From assembly GCA_021414245.1 (NCBI GenBank), contig JAIOOU010000004.1:248001-312000 (forward strand): DNA of 64,000 nt, read 5' to 3'. A model generated the notes under the pieces. It ran no database searches. It had not been told where the DNA came from and was given only the letters and a program-made list of their open reading frames with translations. A program made the translations under genes and the position numbers. Shown in pieces: positions 32,235 to 41,045 of the stretch (position 1 is the stretch's first letter; every line of letters begins with the position of its first letter). This DNA is from Chloroflexota bacterium (GTDB lineage Bacteria > Chloroflexota > Anaerolineae > Anaerolineales > Villigracilaceae).

Positions 32235-33275
32235 ATGAAAAAAATGTTATTCCTGTTTTTTTCCGCCTTGTGTATTTTGGTCGCTTCCTGTGCCCCGGTT
32301 TTGTCCGAGCCGCAAAGCCTAACGGTGATGACCCACAGTTCCTTTGCTGCAAGCGAGGATGTGATCAAGGCCTTTGAAGAATCCAATCATGTCAAAGTTA
32401 CCTACCTGCAAAGCGGTGACGCCGGCGAGGCACTTAACAAGGCCATTCTCACAAAGAATGCGCCGCTCGCGGATGTTTTGTTTGGCGTGGACAACACCTT
32501 TTTGTCGAGGGCTCTTGAGGCCGGTATTTATGAATCTTATCAATCCCCCGAACTTGAAAATATTCCGGTTCAATTCAAATTGGATGAGACATTCCAGGCC
32601 TCTCCGGTGGATTATGGCGATGTGTGCATTAATTACGACAAAAAATATTTTGCAGATCACGGTCTGGCGACCCCGCAATCCCTTGAGGATCTGAAAAAAC
32701 CGGAATACAAGGACCTGCTGGTTGTGGAAAATCCTTCCACTTCATCGACAGGTTTGGCTTTCATGCTCGCGACCCGCGCGCATTTCGGCGGGGCCTATCT
32801 GGATTATTGGAAGAGTCTCAAGGAAAATGGGGTGGCCGTGGTGGACGATTGGGAAACCGCCTATTACACCAACTTCAGCGGTTCTTCCGGGCGTGGTGCG
32901 CAGCCGATGGTTGTTTCCTACGGGACATCCCCCGCGGCAGAAGTCATTTTTGCAGAGACTCCGCCCGTGGACGCGCCCACCGCATCCATCGTCGGCGCGG
33001 ACACCTGCTTCCGCCAGATCGAGTTTGTCGGCATCCTGAAGGGGACGCATCATCGCGCGCTCGCGGAGAAATTTGTTGATTTCATGCTGGGAGTTCAATT
33101 TCAGGAGGATATGCCTTTGCAGATGTTCGTGTACCCCGTGAATGCGAATGCAGCCAGCCCCGACGCCTTCATCAAATATGCGCAGGTCCCGGATGAGCCC
33201 GCCCTGATTTCCCCGCAGGAAATATCCGCAAACCGCGACGCCTGGATCGAAGCCTGGGTGGAAGCCATGAAATAA
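32235..33275 (+). CDS. thiB: Thiamine ABC transporter substrate-binding lipoprotein
   Basis: A 346-residue lipoprotein: lipobox VASC at residues 17-20, then SLTVMTHSSFAASEDVIKAFEESNHVKVTYLQSGDAGEALNKAI, matching the ThiB/TbpA family, which binds thiamine and its phosphates. GGAG lies before the ATG. In this organism it is tethered by lipid rather than free in a periplasm. It sits between thiN and the permease under the TPP riboswitch, which supports thiamine as ligand. Confidence 0.93.
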   Translation: MKKMLFLFFSALCILVASCAPVLSEPQSLTVMTHSSFAASEDVIKAFEESNHVKVTYLQSGDAGEALNKAILTKNAPLADVLFGVDNTFLSRALEAGIYESYQSPELENIPVQFKLDETFQASPVDYGDVCINYDKKYFADHGLATPQSLEDLKKPEYKDLLVVENPSTSSTGLAFMLATRAHFGGAYLDYWKSLKENGVAVVDDWETAYYTNFSGSSGRGAQPMVVSYGTSPAAEVIFAETPPVDAPTASIVGADTCFRQIEFVGILKGTHHRALAEKFVDFMLGVQFQEDMPLQMFVYPVNANAASPDAFIKYAQVPDEPALISPQEISANRDAWIEAWVEAMK

Positions 33276-33289
33276 CGGGGAGCGTAGGA

Positions 33290-35008
33290 TTGAATCACAT
33301 GGCCGGTCCGCAGGGTGCAGAGCTGCAGGGAGAAAATCCCCCTGTTTATTCTGCATTCCTGCGGACGGCTTTCGTCAGAAGCACCCTGTGGATCTTTCCG
33401 GTCCTTTTTTTACTGGTTTTCTTCTTTCTGCCCCTTTCGCGAATTCTATTTCTGGCTTTTGATTCGCAGGTGCTTGCCGGGGGGAATGGTGGACTGATTG
33501 CCGCCACGTTAAGATTTACCTTTTACCAGGCGGCTCTTTCCACCCTGCTTACATTTCTGCTCGGCCTCCCTTCGGCGGTTTTATTTGCAAGATATGATTT
33601 TCGCGGCAAATCGCTTTTGCGGGCATTGACCGCGATCCCATTCATGCTCCCAACCGTAGTCGTTGCTGCGGCCTTCACCTCCCTGCTCGGTCCGCGCGGC
33701 TGGATCAGCCTTGTTTTTCCCCAATCAACTTTTCAATTTATCGGTACGCTCTCGGCCATTCTGATCGCGCACGTTTTTTACAATACAACCATTGTGATTC
33801 GGGTCGTCAGCAGCGCCCTCTCCCGTTTCGACCCCAAACTGGAGCAGGCTGCGCGTTCCCTGGGCGCGGATACGCCGCGCGTATGGTGGAATGTCACCCT
33901 GCCGTTGCTGCGCCCATCCCTGCTGGCGGCCGGCCTGCTCGTTTTCCTGTTCGACTTCACCAGCTTTGGCGTGATCCTTCTCCTGGGTGGCTCAAAATTT
34001 ACCACCCTCGAAGTGGAAATATATTTGCGTGTGCTTAAACTTCCCAACCTGCCTCTGGCCGCTTTGCTCTCCATCATTCAACTTTTGTTCACCCTTGTCT
34101 TTTCGGTTATTTACACCCGTGTGATCAGCCGGGTTACCACTCAGACCGCACCACGTTTCTCCACTTCACACTCCCCCCGGTCCGCCCGTGAGAAAATATT
34201 CGTTGCAGCTTGGGCTGCCCTGCTTTCCCTGTTCTTCCTGCTTCCCTTGGCTTCGCTTCCATTTCGCTCCGTGGCGCGTCTGGAAGCGGATCGCGGCCAG
34301 CGCGGCGAAGTCCAGTACGGTATGACATCGGATTATTACCGCGAGCTTTTCATCAACCGCCGCGGTTCGTTGTTTTATGTGCCGCCGATCCGCGCAACGT
34401 TTAATTCACTTGGTTATGCCGGCCTGACCGTTTTGCTTTCCCTTGCGCTTGGTTACCCAGCTGCGATCGCACTTGCCAAACCGACCCGGTTGGAAAGAAT
34501 ACTTGACCCGCTGATCATGCTGCCTTTGGGCGCCTCGGCAGTCATGCTTGGGCTTGGATTCATCCTTAATTTTGGCGGCGCACTCGCCTCGCCCTGGTTT
34601 GTGCCGATTGCGCACACCCTCGTTGCCTTGCCCTTTGTCATTCGCACCTTGCAGCCTGCATTGGCTTCCATTCCGGAGCGGCTGCGTCAAGCGGCTGCAA
34701 GTTTGGGAGCTTCACCTTTTCGTGTCTGGCAGAGTGTGGATTGGCCGATCCTTTCACGCGCCACCCTGACCGCCGCCACTTTTGCATTTACAATTTCCCT
34801 GGGCGAATTTGGAGCCACTCTGCTGCTGACCCGTCCTGAATATCCCACCATCCCGATCGCCATCCAGCGTTTTCTGTCCCAGCCGGGTGGGTTGAATTAC
34901 GGACAGGCCATGGCCATGTCAACCATTTTGATGAGCGTTACAATGGCAGCTATTTTGCTGATCGAGAAGATGCGCCTGCCGGGTGACGCAGCCGACATCC
35001 CCCTTTAA
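33290..35008 (+). CDS. thiP: Thiamine ABC transporter permease
   Basis: A 572-residue fused permease with about 12 membrane segments in two halves, each with an EAA loop (LEQAARSLGADTPRVWWNVTLPLLRPS and LRQAAASLGASPFRVWQSVDWPIL). Fused two-half architecture is typical of ThiP and FbpB-type permeases; the riboswitch context points to thiamine. The start is TTG 33290 (GGAG seven bases upstream) or ATG 33299. It forms the channel that ThiB delivers to and ThiQ powers. Confidence 0.92.
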   Translation: MNHMAGPQGAELQGENPPVYSAFLRTAFVRSTLWIFPVLFLLVFFFLPLSRILFLAFDSQVLAGGNGGLIAATLRFTFYQAALSTLLTFLLGLPSAVLFARYDFRGKSLLRALTAIPFMLPTVVVAAAFTSLLGPRGWISLVFPQSTFQFIGTLSAILIAHVFYNTTIVIRVVSSALSRFDPKLEQAARSLGADTPRVWWNVTLPLLRPSLLAAGLLVFLFDFTSFGVILLLGGSKFTTLEVEIYLRVLKLPNLPLAALLSIIQLLFTLVFSVIYTRVISRVTTQTAPRFSTSHSPRSAREKIFVAAWAALLSLFFLLPLASLPFRSVARLEADRGQRGEVQYGMTSDYYRELFINRRGSLFYVPPIRATFNSLGYAGLTVLLSLALGYPAAIALAKPTRLERILDPLIMLPLGASAVMLGLGFILNFGGALASPWFVPIAHTLVALPFVIRTLQPALASIPERLRQAAASLGASPFRVWQSVDWPILSRATLTAATFAFTISLGEFGATLLLTRPEYPTIPIAIQRFLSQPGGLNYGQAMAMSTILMSVTMAAILLIEKMRLPGDAADIPL

Positions 35009-35016
35009 GGAAAAGC

Positions 35017-36009
35017 ATGCTTGAACTGAAAAATATTTCCAAAACCTATGAAGGCAGGCTGCTGCTGGACGACATCACCTTTGCTGTCCAGGCGGGCGAG
35101 ACGGTTTGTTTGCTGGGCGCATCGGGCAGCGGCAAATCCACGCTTTTGCGGATGATCGCCGGGCTGGAGTCTCCTGAGAATGGGCGGATCCTGTTTGATC
35201 ATATTGACCTCGCTTCCACGCCGGCTCATTTGCGGGACTTTGGCCTGGTCTTCCAGGACTACGGGCTTTTTCCGCACCTAAACATTTTTGACAATATTGC
35301 CTTTGGTTTGAAGATGCGAAAGCTTCCAGCCCCTGAAATAAATTTGCGTGTGACCTCTCTGCTCAAACAAATGGATCTGGCAGGCTTTGAAAAAAGAAAA
35401 GTAACCGACCTTTCCGGCGGTGAACAGCAGCGAGTGGCTCTCGCGCGGGCCCTCGCTACGAGGCCCCGGCTGTTGATGTTCGACGAACCGCTGGGAGCCC
35501 TGGACCGTTCACTCAAGGAAGGACTGCAAAAGGAATTGCGTTCGATCCTGCGCAAGGCGGGCATTCCCGCGATCTATGTCACGCACGATCAGGATGAAGC
35601 TTTTACCCTGGCCGACCGGATCTTGTTACTGCATGAAGGCAAAATCATTCGTGCAGGAACTCCTGCGGAAATATGGTCAAACCCCGGCTCCGCGTGGGCG
35701 GCGCGCTTTTTGAATGCAGGCAATGTGATCGAGGGCGCGTTCGTTTCACCGGACAAAATCAAAACAGCGGTTGGTGTTTTCCCTTTAAAATGCAGACATA
35801 AACATTCAAAGGGCCAGCGAATATCCCTATTGTTGAAACAATCGAATGAAATAGGCGAGGAGGAGCTCAGACTCAAAGTGGAGGATGTGCTATTCAAACA
35901 GGACCAGTTCGAGGTCCGGCTGCGAGGCGGGATTATCGTCCATTTGAAGGATGCTCCGAAAACAGGTCAAACCATCCGCGTGCGGGTGAAGGTCAGGTGT
36001 CTCGAATGA
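35017..36009 (+). CDS. thiQ: Thiamine ABC transporter ATPase
   Basis: A 330-residue ATPase: Walker A GASGSGKST (residues 36-44), Q-loop VFQDYGLFPH, signature LSGGEQQRVALARAL, Walker B LLMFDEPLGALD and switch His in VTHDQDEA. After about residue 240 there is a TOBE-type C-terminal domain, longer than in the short ThiQ proteins of enterics and closer to FbpC/PotA. Context makes thiamine the expected cargo. Its stop overlaps the start of the DUF402 gene. Confidence 0.92.
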   Translation: MLELKNISKTYEGRLLLDDITFAVQAGETVCLLGASGSGKSTLLRMIAGLESPENGRILFDHIDLASTPAHLRDFGLVFQDYGLFPHLNIFDNIAFGLKMRKLPAPEINLRVTSLLKQMDLAGFEKRKVTDLSGGEQQRVALARALATRPRLLMFDEPLGALDRSLKEGLQKELRSILRKAGIPAIYVTHDQDEAFTLADRILLLHEGKIIRAGTPAEIWSNPGSAWAARFLNAGNVIEGAFVSPDKIKTAVGVFPLKCRHKHSKGQRISLLLKQSNEIGEEELRLKVEDVLFKQDQFEVRLRGGIIVHLKDAPKTGQTIRVRVKVRCLE

Positions 36010-36455
36010 AGGTTCTGAAGAAAAATCCTGCCGGAGAGGTGACCTGGCAGTATGAAGGCGTTGTTTTGAGCCGTGCCAAAAACTCTCTGACCCTCGAGGC
36101 GCTCTTCAACCGTGATGACATGCCTTTCATGGGGATCGTATTAAAACGCAATGACCGTTTTATCGAAACCTTTTATTCGGACCGCTGGTATAACATCTTT
36201 GAAATTCATGACCGCGATGACGGGAAATTGAAAGGCTGGTACTGTAATATCGGCAAGCCGGCCATATTGGATGCGGACTCCATCTCCTATCTGGACCTGG
36301 CCCTGGATCTGTGGGTTTCACCGGATGGCACGCAGACGGTCCTGGATGAAGATGAGCTGGAGGAACTGGGTCTGGATGAGGACCTAAAACAAAAAGTGTA
36401 TGACGGCCTGCGTGAATTGCAGGAAATGTTTCGAACAAAAAATCCCCCGGGTTGA
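36006..36455 (+). CDS. DUF402 (FomD/Ntdp-like) putative phosphohydrolase
   Basis: The 149-residue product starts at ATG 36006, overlapping the thiQ stop (ATGA). It has the DUF402 pattern: FIETFYSDRWYNIFEIHD, GWYCNIGKPA, YLDLALDLWVSPDG and LDEDELEE, with acidic residues that bind metal. Characterised relatives (FomD; the nucleoside tri/diphosphatase Ntdp) hydrolyse nucleotide phosphoanhydride bonds. Being coupled to a thiamine importer under a TPP riboswitch suggests action on thiamine phosphates, but that is inference. The gene's stop codon lies in the loop of the terminator that ends the operon. Confidence 0.82.
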   Translation: MKVLKKNPAGEVTWQYEGVVLSRAKNSLTLEALFNRDDMPFMGIVLKRNDRFIETFYSDRWYNIFEIHDRDDGKLKGWYCNIGKPAILDADSISYLDLALDLWVSPDGTQTVLDEDELEELGLDEDLKQKVYDGLRELQEMFRTKNPPG

Positions 36456-36474
36456 CCGGGGGATTTTTTGTTCG
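36432..36474. terminator. Bidirectional terminator of two convergent operons
   Basis: Perfect 19-bp arms (36432-36450 and 36456-36474) with A-rich and T-rich sides and loop GTTGA, containing the DUF402 stop codon. It serves the thiamine operon on the plus strand and the small membrane proteins on the minus strand. Confidence 0.95.
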
Positions 36475-36484
36475 CGGGCGGGAT

Positions 36485-36640
36485 TTATCCGCCAAAGGCC
36501 TGGACGATCTGATCGCCGAATTGCCAGCCGAGGACGGCAGTGAGGCAGCAGCAGCAAAGCACGACAACAACAACCACTCCAATGATGATGGGGGTGTTGT
36601 TCTTCTTGGGAGCATCAGGGGTAACCGGCATTTCATTCAT
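36485..36640 (-). CDS. 51-residue single-helix membrane protein with a Cys cluster
   Basis: Not in the ORF track because of its length. On the minus strand, AAGGAG lies about nine bases before ATG 36640 and the frame runs to TAA at 36485. The product is MNEMPVTPDAPKKNN, then one membrane helix with four consecutive Cys (VVVVVLCCCCLTAVLG) and a short acidic tail. The layout matches the next gene upstream (polar P/N-rich head, KKN, Cys-containing helix), so the two are probably paralogues. Palmitoylation-like modification, metal binding or helix packing are possible uses of the Cys cluster. No known family. Confidence 0.65.
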   Translation of the reverse strand: MNEMPVTPDAPKKNNTPIIIGVVVVVVLCCCCLTAVLGWQFGDQIVQAFGG

Positions 36641-36694
36641 GATTTCTTCTCCTTGTAATAATGAGTTCGCGCAAATAATTTTGCGTGTGATGAA

Positions 36695-36892
36695 CTAGAC
36701 GATCCAGCGGCCCGAATAAACCAGGCTGAAGTCCGAGTTTTCGAGAAAATACTGTCCGATCAACAATGCGGCACAGCAAAACAGACAAAAGGCGGCCACT
36801 CCCAGAACAATATAAAGAATCTTTTTGTTCCCGTTCTTCGGCGCATTGGATTGCATGGCTGGTTCATTGTTTGGTGCGGGTGATTCGGACAT
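36695..36892 (-). CDS. 65-residue single-helix membrane protein
   Basis: AGGAG lies nine bases before ATG 36892. The protein has a polar, Pro/Asn-rich head (residues 1-22), a KK, a membrane helix with three Cys (FCLFCCAALLIG) and a short tail. It resembles the 51-residue protein 54 bases downstream in plan. Both lie between the DUF4126 gene and a terminator on the minus strand and are likely co-transcribed. Function unknown. Confidence 0.65.
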   Translation of the reverse strand: MSESPAPNNEPAMQSNAPKNGNKKILYIVLGVAAFCLFCCAALLIGQYFLENSDFSLVYSGRWIV

Positions 36893-36927
36893 GCTCTCGC
36901 TCCTGCTTCGGAATTTTACCGATTATA

Positions 36928-37500
36928 TCAGGCAGTCTCCGGCTTGTCTGTGCGCCGCCAGAGCCACCAAAGTACTAGTGCCAGGAGGATGAGCAGGACT
37001 GTTCCCATGACGACCGGCAGCAAAATGGCGAACACGGAGGCGGTAAAGGCCAGCATATCCTCTGCGATGGAAACCGGCACATTACCCATGCCGCCCGTGG
37101 TTACGGTGACTGCCGGGCGCACCGCTGCCGACTTGACCACATGCACGCCGCCCGCCATCAACAGACCACAGGCCAAAGCCAGCAGGGGGTGAATGTCTGT
37201 GACGACTTTTGCACTGGCTGCGAAGGCGATTGCTCCAGCCACGGGGCGGACAACAGTTTGAATGATGTCGTTAATATGGTTAACCGCCGGGACCTTGTCT
37301 GCCACCATCTCAATGATGACCAGCAGACCCAGCAGGATCAGGATCCAGGGGTTGGCGATCAGATCAAAGGGCTGGCTGAGGGTGAGGACCTTGGGAAAGT
37401 AATGTGCGATCACTCCAACCACAAGCAGGGGGATGTAGGCATTCAGTCCCGCGCTTGCGGAGAGCCCAAATGCAGAAAAAACGCCAAGTAATATATCCAT
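36928..37500 (-). CDS. DUF4126 family membrane protein
   Basis: A 190-residue protein with about five hydrophobic segments. The start GVFSAFGLSASAGLNAYIPLLVVGVIAHY is the characteristic DUF4126 N-terminus; ADKVPAVNHINDIIQTVVRPVAGAI is the other conserved block. The family is widespread and has no assigned activity; it is an integral membrane protein. It lies in a minus-strand series of membrane-protein genes, between a DUF2085 gene and two small membrane proteins. Confidence 0.85.
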   Translation of the reverse strand: MDILLGVFSAFGLSASAGLNAYIPLLVVGVIAHYFPKVLTLSQPFDLIANPWILILLGLLVIIEMVADKVPAVNHINDIIQTVVRPVAGAIAFAASAKVVTDIHPLLALACGLLMAGGVHVVKSAAVRPAVTVTTGGMGNVPVSIAEDMLAFTASVFAILLPVVMGTVLLILLALVLWWLWRRTDKPETA

Positions 37501-37562
37501 TTAATATTTCTCCTTCTTTCAATAACTTTCAGCCTATATACGTTTTATGCACATGTTCGTTG

Positions 37563-38402
37563 CTAGCCTGTGATTCCCGGCAGGCCGCCCCAGGTGCCGG
37601 TCAATTGCAGACGCAGCAAGTCAATACTGAGAATCATCAACAAGGCCAGTGTCAGGCCTGCAAGAAGAGGAAGCCAGAGCTGGCGCGCATGTTCGAATGA
37701 ATTGTCCTGTTTCATGATCATGATCCATAAAATGGTGAAGACGATCACCAGCAGGGACAGAGTCCCGAGTGCACTGATGTAGGCAATGGGATAAAGCACA
37801 ATCGGGCTGTCGGTCAGCACCAGGAAATTGATAAGGACCACACTGGCGGCCAGAATGCCGAAGGATTTCCATTCGAGTGCGGGGCGGTCGTCCTGTTCGC
37901 GCCAGAGGGTCTGGTTGACAATCGGATATAGTACGGCGGCCAGGGTGATTCCCATTCCGCTGCCGGTGAAGAGGCGCAGGGTGTTGTTCGGGATATAGAG
38001 ATTGGGGATCTTGTTCAGTGCGCCCTGCGAAGTCTGCTTGAGCAGGTATAGATAGGAGTTGCTGCCGTCTATGCCAAAGGCCAGAAAGAAAAGCACAAGC
38101 ACGGCAATGATCCCGCGCGAGGGCAGCTTGCTGCGCTTCCCGCTCACGAAAATTTGAAAAACAAGCGCCAGTCCGGCTGCATAAAATTCGCCTGTGCACC
38201 GGGCGCAAAGCGGAAGCTGGCGGTCGCCGATCTGAAAGGAGCGGACATCGATGCGGTGGCAGACCGCGTAGCCGATCGCATCCAGTTTGCCGAGGGCGCC
38301 TTCAGGCGAGTTGTACATCCATGCTGCAAACGCAAGGGCGGCGGCAATGGGAATGAACCACTTAAGCAGTTCTTGAAAGCGTGATGTCTGATTTGTATTC
38401 AT
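37563..38402 (-). CDS. DUF2085 family membrane protein
   Basis: A 279-residue membrane protein with about seven hydrophobic segments. The DUF2085 signature is clear: YAVCHRIDVRSF and LPLCARCTGEFYAAGLAL (residues about 45-80). The conserved Cys/His (CH..., CARC) may bind a metal. The family is of unknown function. The following segments are less conserved and extend the usual length. It is the first gene of the minus-strand membrane-protein series. Confidence 0.85.
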   Translation of the reverse strand: MNTNQTSRFQELLKWFIPIAAALAFAAWMYNSPEGALGKLDAIGYAVCHRIDVRSFQIGDRQLPLCARCTGEFYAAGLALVFQIFVSGKRSKLPSRGIIAVLVLFFLAFGIDGSNSYLYLLKQTSQGALNKIPNLYIPNNTLRLFTGSGMGITLAAVLYPIVNQTLWREQDDRPALEWKSFGILAASVVLINFLVLTDSPIVLYPIAYISALGTLSLLVIVFTILWIMIMKQDNSFEHARQLWLPLLAGLTLALLMILSIDLLRLQLTGTWGGLPGITG

Positions 38403-38544
38403 CGTTCACATTATATGGGCAATGCAGGGGGATTGCAAGAAAACCACACATTTTCACCCCGCTTCGCGGTATTATAAGATGGTGGGAAGAGTTGAAATAT
38501 GTTTTGCTGGGATACGATAGGTCCCGGTAAAAAGGAGCATGGAT

Positions 38545-39627
38545 ATGAAACGACTTGGGATCCTGACAGGCGGCGGTGATGCGCCCGGGTTGAATGCCGT
38601 CATTCGAGCAACAGTGAAGACTGCGATCAAGGAATATGGTTGTGAAGTCTTTGGCATTCGAAACGGATACGACGGTTTTCTGGAAATGGAAGGGATCGTT
38701 CCCCTTGGCATGCAGGAGGTGCGCGGGATCCTGCCGCGCGGCGGGACGATCCTCGGTTCTGCGAATCGGGGAAACCCCTATGCGCGCAAGGTGATCCGGG
38801 ATGGAAAGGAAATAACGGTCGATGTTTCCGAAGAGATCGTGAAGGGCATTAAAAGATTGGAGCTGGATGCCCTGATCGTGCTGGGCGGTGATGGAACCCT
38901 GCACATTGCCCATGAACTTGCGGAAAAAGGTGTGCCGATCATTGGCGTGCCGAAGACGATCGACAACGATATCAGCGGCACCGAAGTGACCTTTGGTTTT
39001 GACACCGCGTTAAATATCGCCATGGAGGCGCTGGATCGTCTGCATACCACGGCCGAGTCCCATCATCGCGCGATGGTCCTGGAATTGATGGGGCGCGACG
39101 CGGGCTTTATTGCCCTGCAGGCGGGCATTTCCGGTGGCGCGGATGTGATCCTAATTCCGGAGATCCCGTTTAAATTTGAGAGCGTGATGGCCAAGGTTCA
39201 CGAGCGCGCGGAGAAGGGCAGCAAGTTCAGCATTCTGGCGGTTTCAGAGGGGGCAAAGCCTGTCAATGGCGGACAGATCTTTTCACGCAAAGGCGATGAA
39301 ATATATGTGCCGCGCCTCGGCGGGATTGGACAAGTGGTGGGAGAGTATATCGAGAAACAGGGTTTCGAATCGCGCGTGACCGTTTTGGGACATCTGCAAC
39401 GGGGCGGCACACCCACCGCCTTTGACCGGTCCCTGGCCACACGCTTCGGCGCTGCGGCTGTCCGGCTTGCCGCTCAAGGCGGATTCGACCGCATGGTGGC
39501 CTTGAAATGCAGCCGCATCACCGACATTTCCCTGGTGGAAGCCACCGCCACCCTCAAACGGGTGAAACTGGATGACGATGCGGTTGTCACTGCCCGCAAT
39601 GTGGGCATCTCATTCGGCGATGAATAA
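38545..39627 (+). CDS. pfkA: 6-phosphofructokinase
   Basis: A 360-residue group A phosphofructokinase: GGGDAPGLNAVIR, RGGTILGSANRGNP, GGDGT, TIDNDISGTEVTFGFDTA and MGRDAGFIALQAG are all present. It phosphorylates fructose 6-phosphate in glycolysis. Start 38545 is preferred to 38539 because AGGAG lies seven bases upstream. The donor-site residues are mixed: Gly in GGDGT is typical of ATP users, while Lys in PKTIDND is typical of PPi users. Enzymes with this Gly/Lys pair, such as those of actinomycetes, use ATP, so ATP is the better guess. Confidence 0.95.
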   Translation: MKRLGILTGGGDAPGLNAVIRATVKTAIKEYGCEVFGIRNGYDGFLEMEGIVPLGMQEVRGILPRGGTILGSANRGNPYARKVIRDGKEITVDVSEEIVKGIKRLELDALIVLGGDGTLHIAHELAEKGVPIIGVPKTIDNDISGTEVTFGFDTALNIAMEALDRLHTTAESHHRAMVLELMGRDAGFIALQAGISGGADVILIPEIPFKFESVMAKVHERAEKGSKFSILAVSEGAKPVNGGQIFSRKGDEIYVPRLGGIGQVVGEYIEKQGFESRVTVLGHLQRGGTPTAFDRSLATRFGAAAVRLAAQGGFDRMVALKCSRITDISLVEATATLKRVKLDDDAVVTARNVGISFGDE

Positions 39628-39658
39628 AAAAGCAGGTCGCGCTTCAAGCGCGACCTGC
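39626..39658 (-). terminator. Terminator of the M29 aminopeptidase gene
   Basis: A 13-bp stem (GCAGGTCGCGCTT / AAGCGCGACCTGC) followed, on the minus strand, by six T. The plus strand has no T run, so it mainly serves the minus-strand gene. Confidence 0.85.
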
Positions 39659-39682
39659 GATATTCCCGGTAAAAAGAACGAC

Positions 39683-40807
39683 TTATTTTTCGAAAACGAA
39701 CTGGCCGTTCTTGTAGAACAGTTCGCCGTCCACCAGTATCTCAGCATCCTGACGCATGTCACAGATCATGTCCCAATGGATCGCACTCTTGTTTTTCGAA
39801 CCAGTTTCGGGGTAGCCCGCTCCGAGTGCCATGTGGAAGGAACCGCCGATCTTCTCGTCAAACAGGATGTTGCCGGTAAACTGTTGAATGTCAAAATTGG
39901 TTCCGATGGCGAATTCACCCAGGGTGCGCGAACCCGCATCACTGTCGAGGGTCTTCAGCAGGAATTCCTGATTCTTGTCGGCTTTTGCGGTTGTCACGCG
40001 GCCGTTCGAGAAGGTCAACTCTGCATTTTCCACGCTTGAGCCGCCATAGTTGGCGGGATACGTAAATTTAACCCAGCCGTTGACCGAGTCTTCCACAGGC
40101 CCGGTGTAGATCTCACCGTCCGGCATATTATAGGTTCCGTATGAATTCATGAACGTACGGCCTTTTACGGAAAGGGTCATGTCTACATTCGGCCCGCGTA
40201 ATATGACCTGGCTCTTGCCCTTCATGAAGTCCACCGCTGACTGCTGCTTGCTTTCCACGCTTTTCCAAAAAGCGATCGGATCTTCTTCGTTGGTGTGCAC
40301 TGCGCCAAATACGAAGTCTTCGTATTCCTTCAAGCTCATATTGGCGTCCTGGGCATAGGCTTCAGTGGGGAAGAGGGTGGTCACCCATTTGAATGACCCA
40401 TCCGCCCCGCGGCGGAATTGCGCTTCGGTGATAACCGAGGATGCCTTGCCCCGCCGTTGAAGTTTGGCCGGGTCGATATTGGTGGTGCCGCGCGTGTTGG
40501 TGGCGGAATGAATGCGGATGCGGCTTTCAAACTGTTCGTACGCCAGCTTGTAAAAAGTGGGCACGAAATCCAGCTGTGCATCGTTTGCATAGGTGAGGAA
40601 TAATTCATCCTGGCTGAAAGGCATCGTGCCCGGCAGGGCCATCATCAGGTGCGGGTGCCCGCCCTTTTCCAGGATCTGAATATACAGTTCGCGCAGCAAC
40701 GGTTCGGCGGCCGTCGTACCTTCAAGCAGCACACGATCGCCGGGGACGATTCGGGCGGAATGTTCCACCAGAACTTTTGCATATTTTTGAACACGGATAT
40801 CAGACAC
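39683..40807 (-). CDS. M29-family aminopeptidase
   Basis: A 374-residue protein typical of thermophilic aminopeptidases AmpS/PepS/AmpT. Conserved parts include VLVEHSARIVPGDRVLLEG at the N-terminus, GRTFMNSYGTYNMPDGEIYTGPVEDSVNG, GGSVENAELTF, LGEFAIGTN and the C-terminal HMALGAGYPETG and SAIHWDMICDM, which supply the metal ligands. It removes N-terminal residues from peptides in the cytoplasm and needs two metal ions. The start is GTG 40807 with AGGAG eight bases upstream; a TATAAT box lies on the minus strand at 40842-40847. Confidence 0.93.
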   Translation of the reverse strand: MSDIRVQKYAKVLVEHSARIVPGDRVLLEGTTAAEPLLRELYIQILEKGGHPHLMMALPGTMPFSQDELFLTYANDAQLDFVPTFYKLAYEQFESRIRIHSATNTRGTTNIDPAKLQRRGKASSVITEAQFRRGADGSFKWVTTLFPTEAYAQDANMSLKEYEDFVFGAVHTNEEDPIAFWKSVESKQQSAVDFMKGKSQVILRGPNVDMTLSVKGRTFMNSYGTYNMPDGEIYTGPVEDSVNGWVKFTYPANYGGSSVENAELTFSNGRVTTAKADKNQEFLLKTLDSDAGSRTLGEFAIGTNFDIQQFTGNILFDEKIGGSFHMALGAGYPETGSKNKSAIHWDMICDMRQDAEILVDGELFYKNGQFVFEK

Positions 40808-41045
40808 AGCCTAACTCCTGTTAATTGAATGGGATTTTTGGATTATATCATGCGCATTCCCGACTAAAATCAAAAAATTGTAAATCAAAGGACCACCCGT
40901 TTTTACCCTGGCCCGCAACATGCCGCGGCTTCGAACTGGAGGCGGTTTGTCATTTTAAAAATTGGTACTTATGTCACATGAAATTTCCTAGAAAATGGAT
41001 ATGCTTGGTGTTAATTCCTGTATTTTAATTTGGCAAGGAGCAGAC

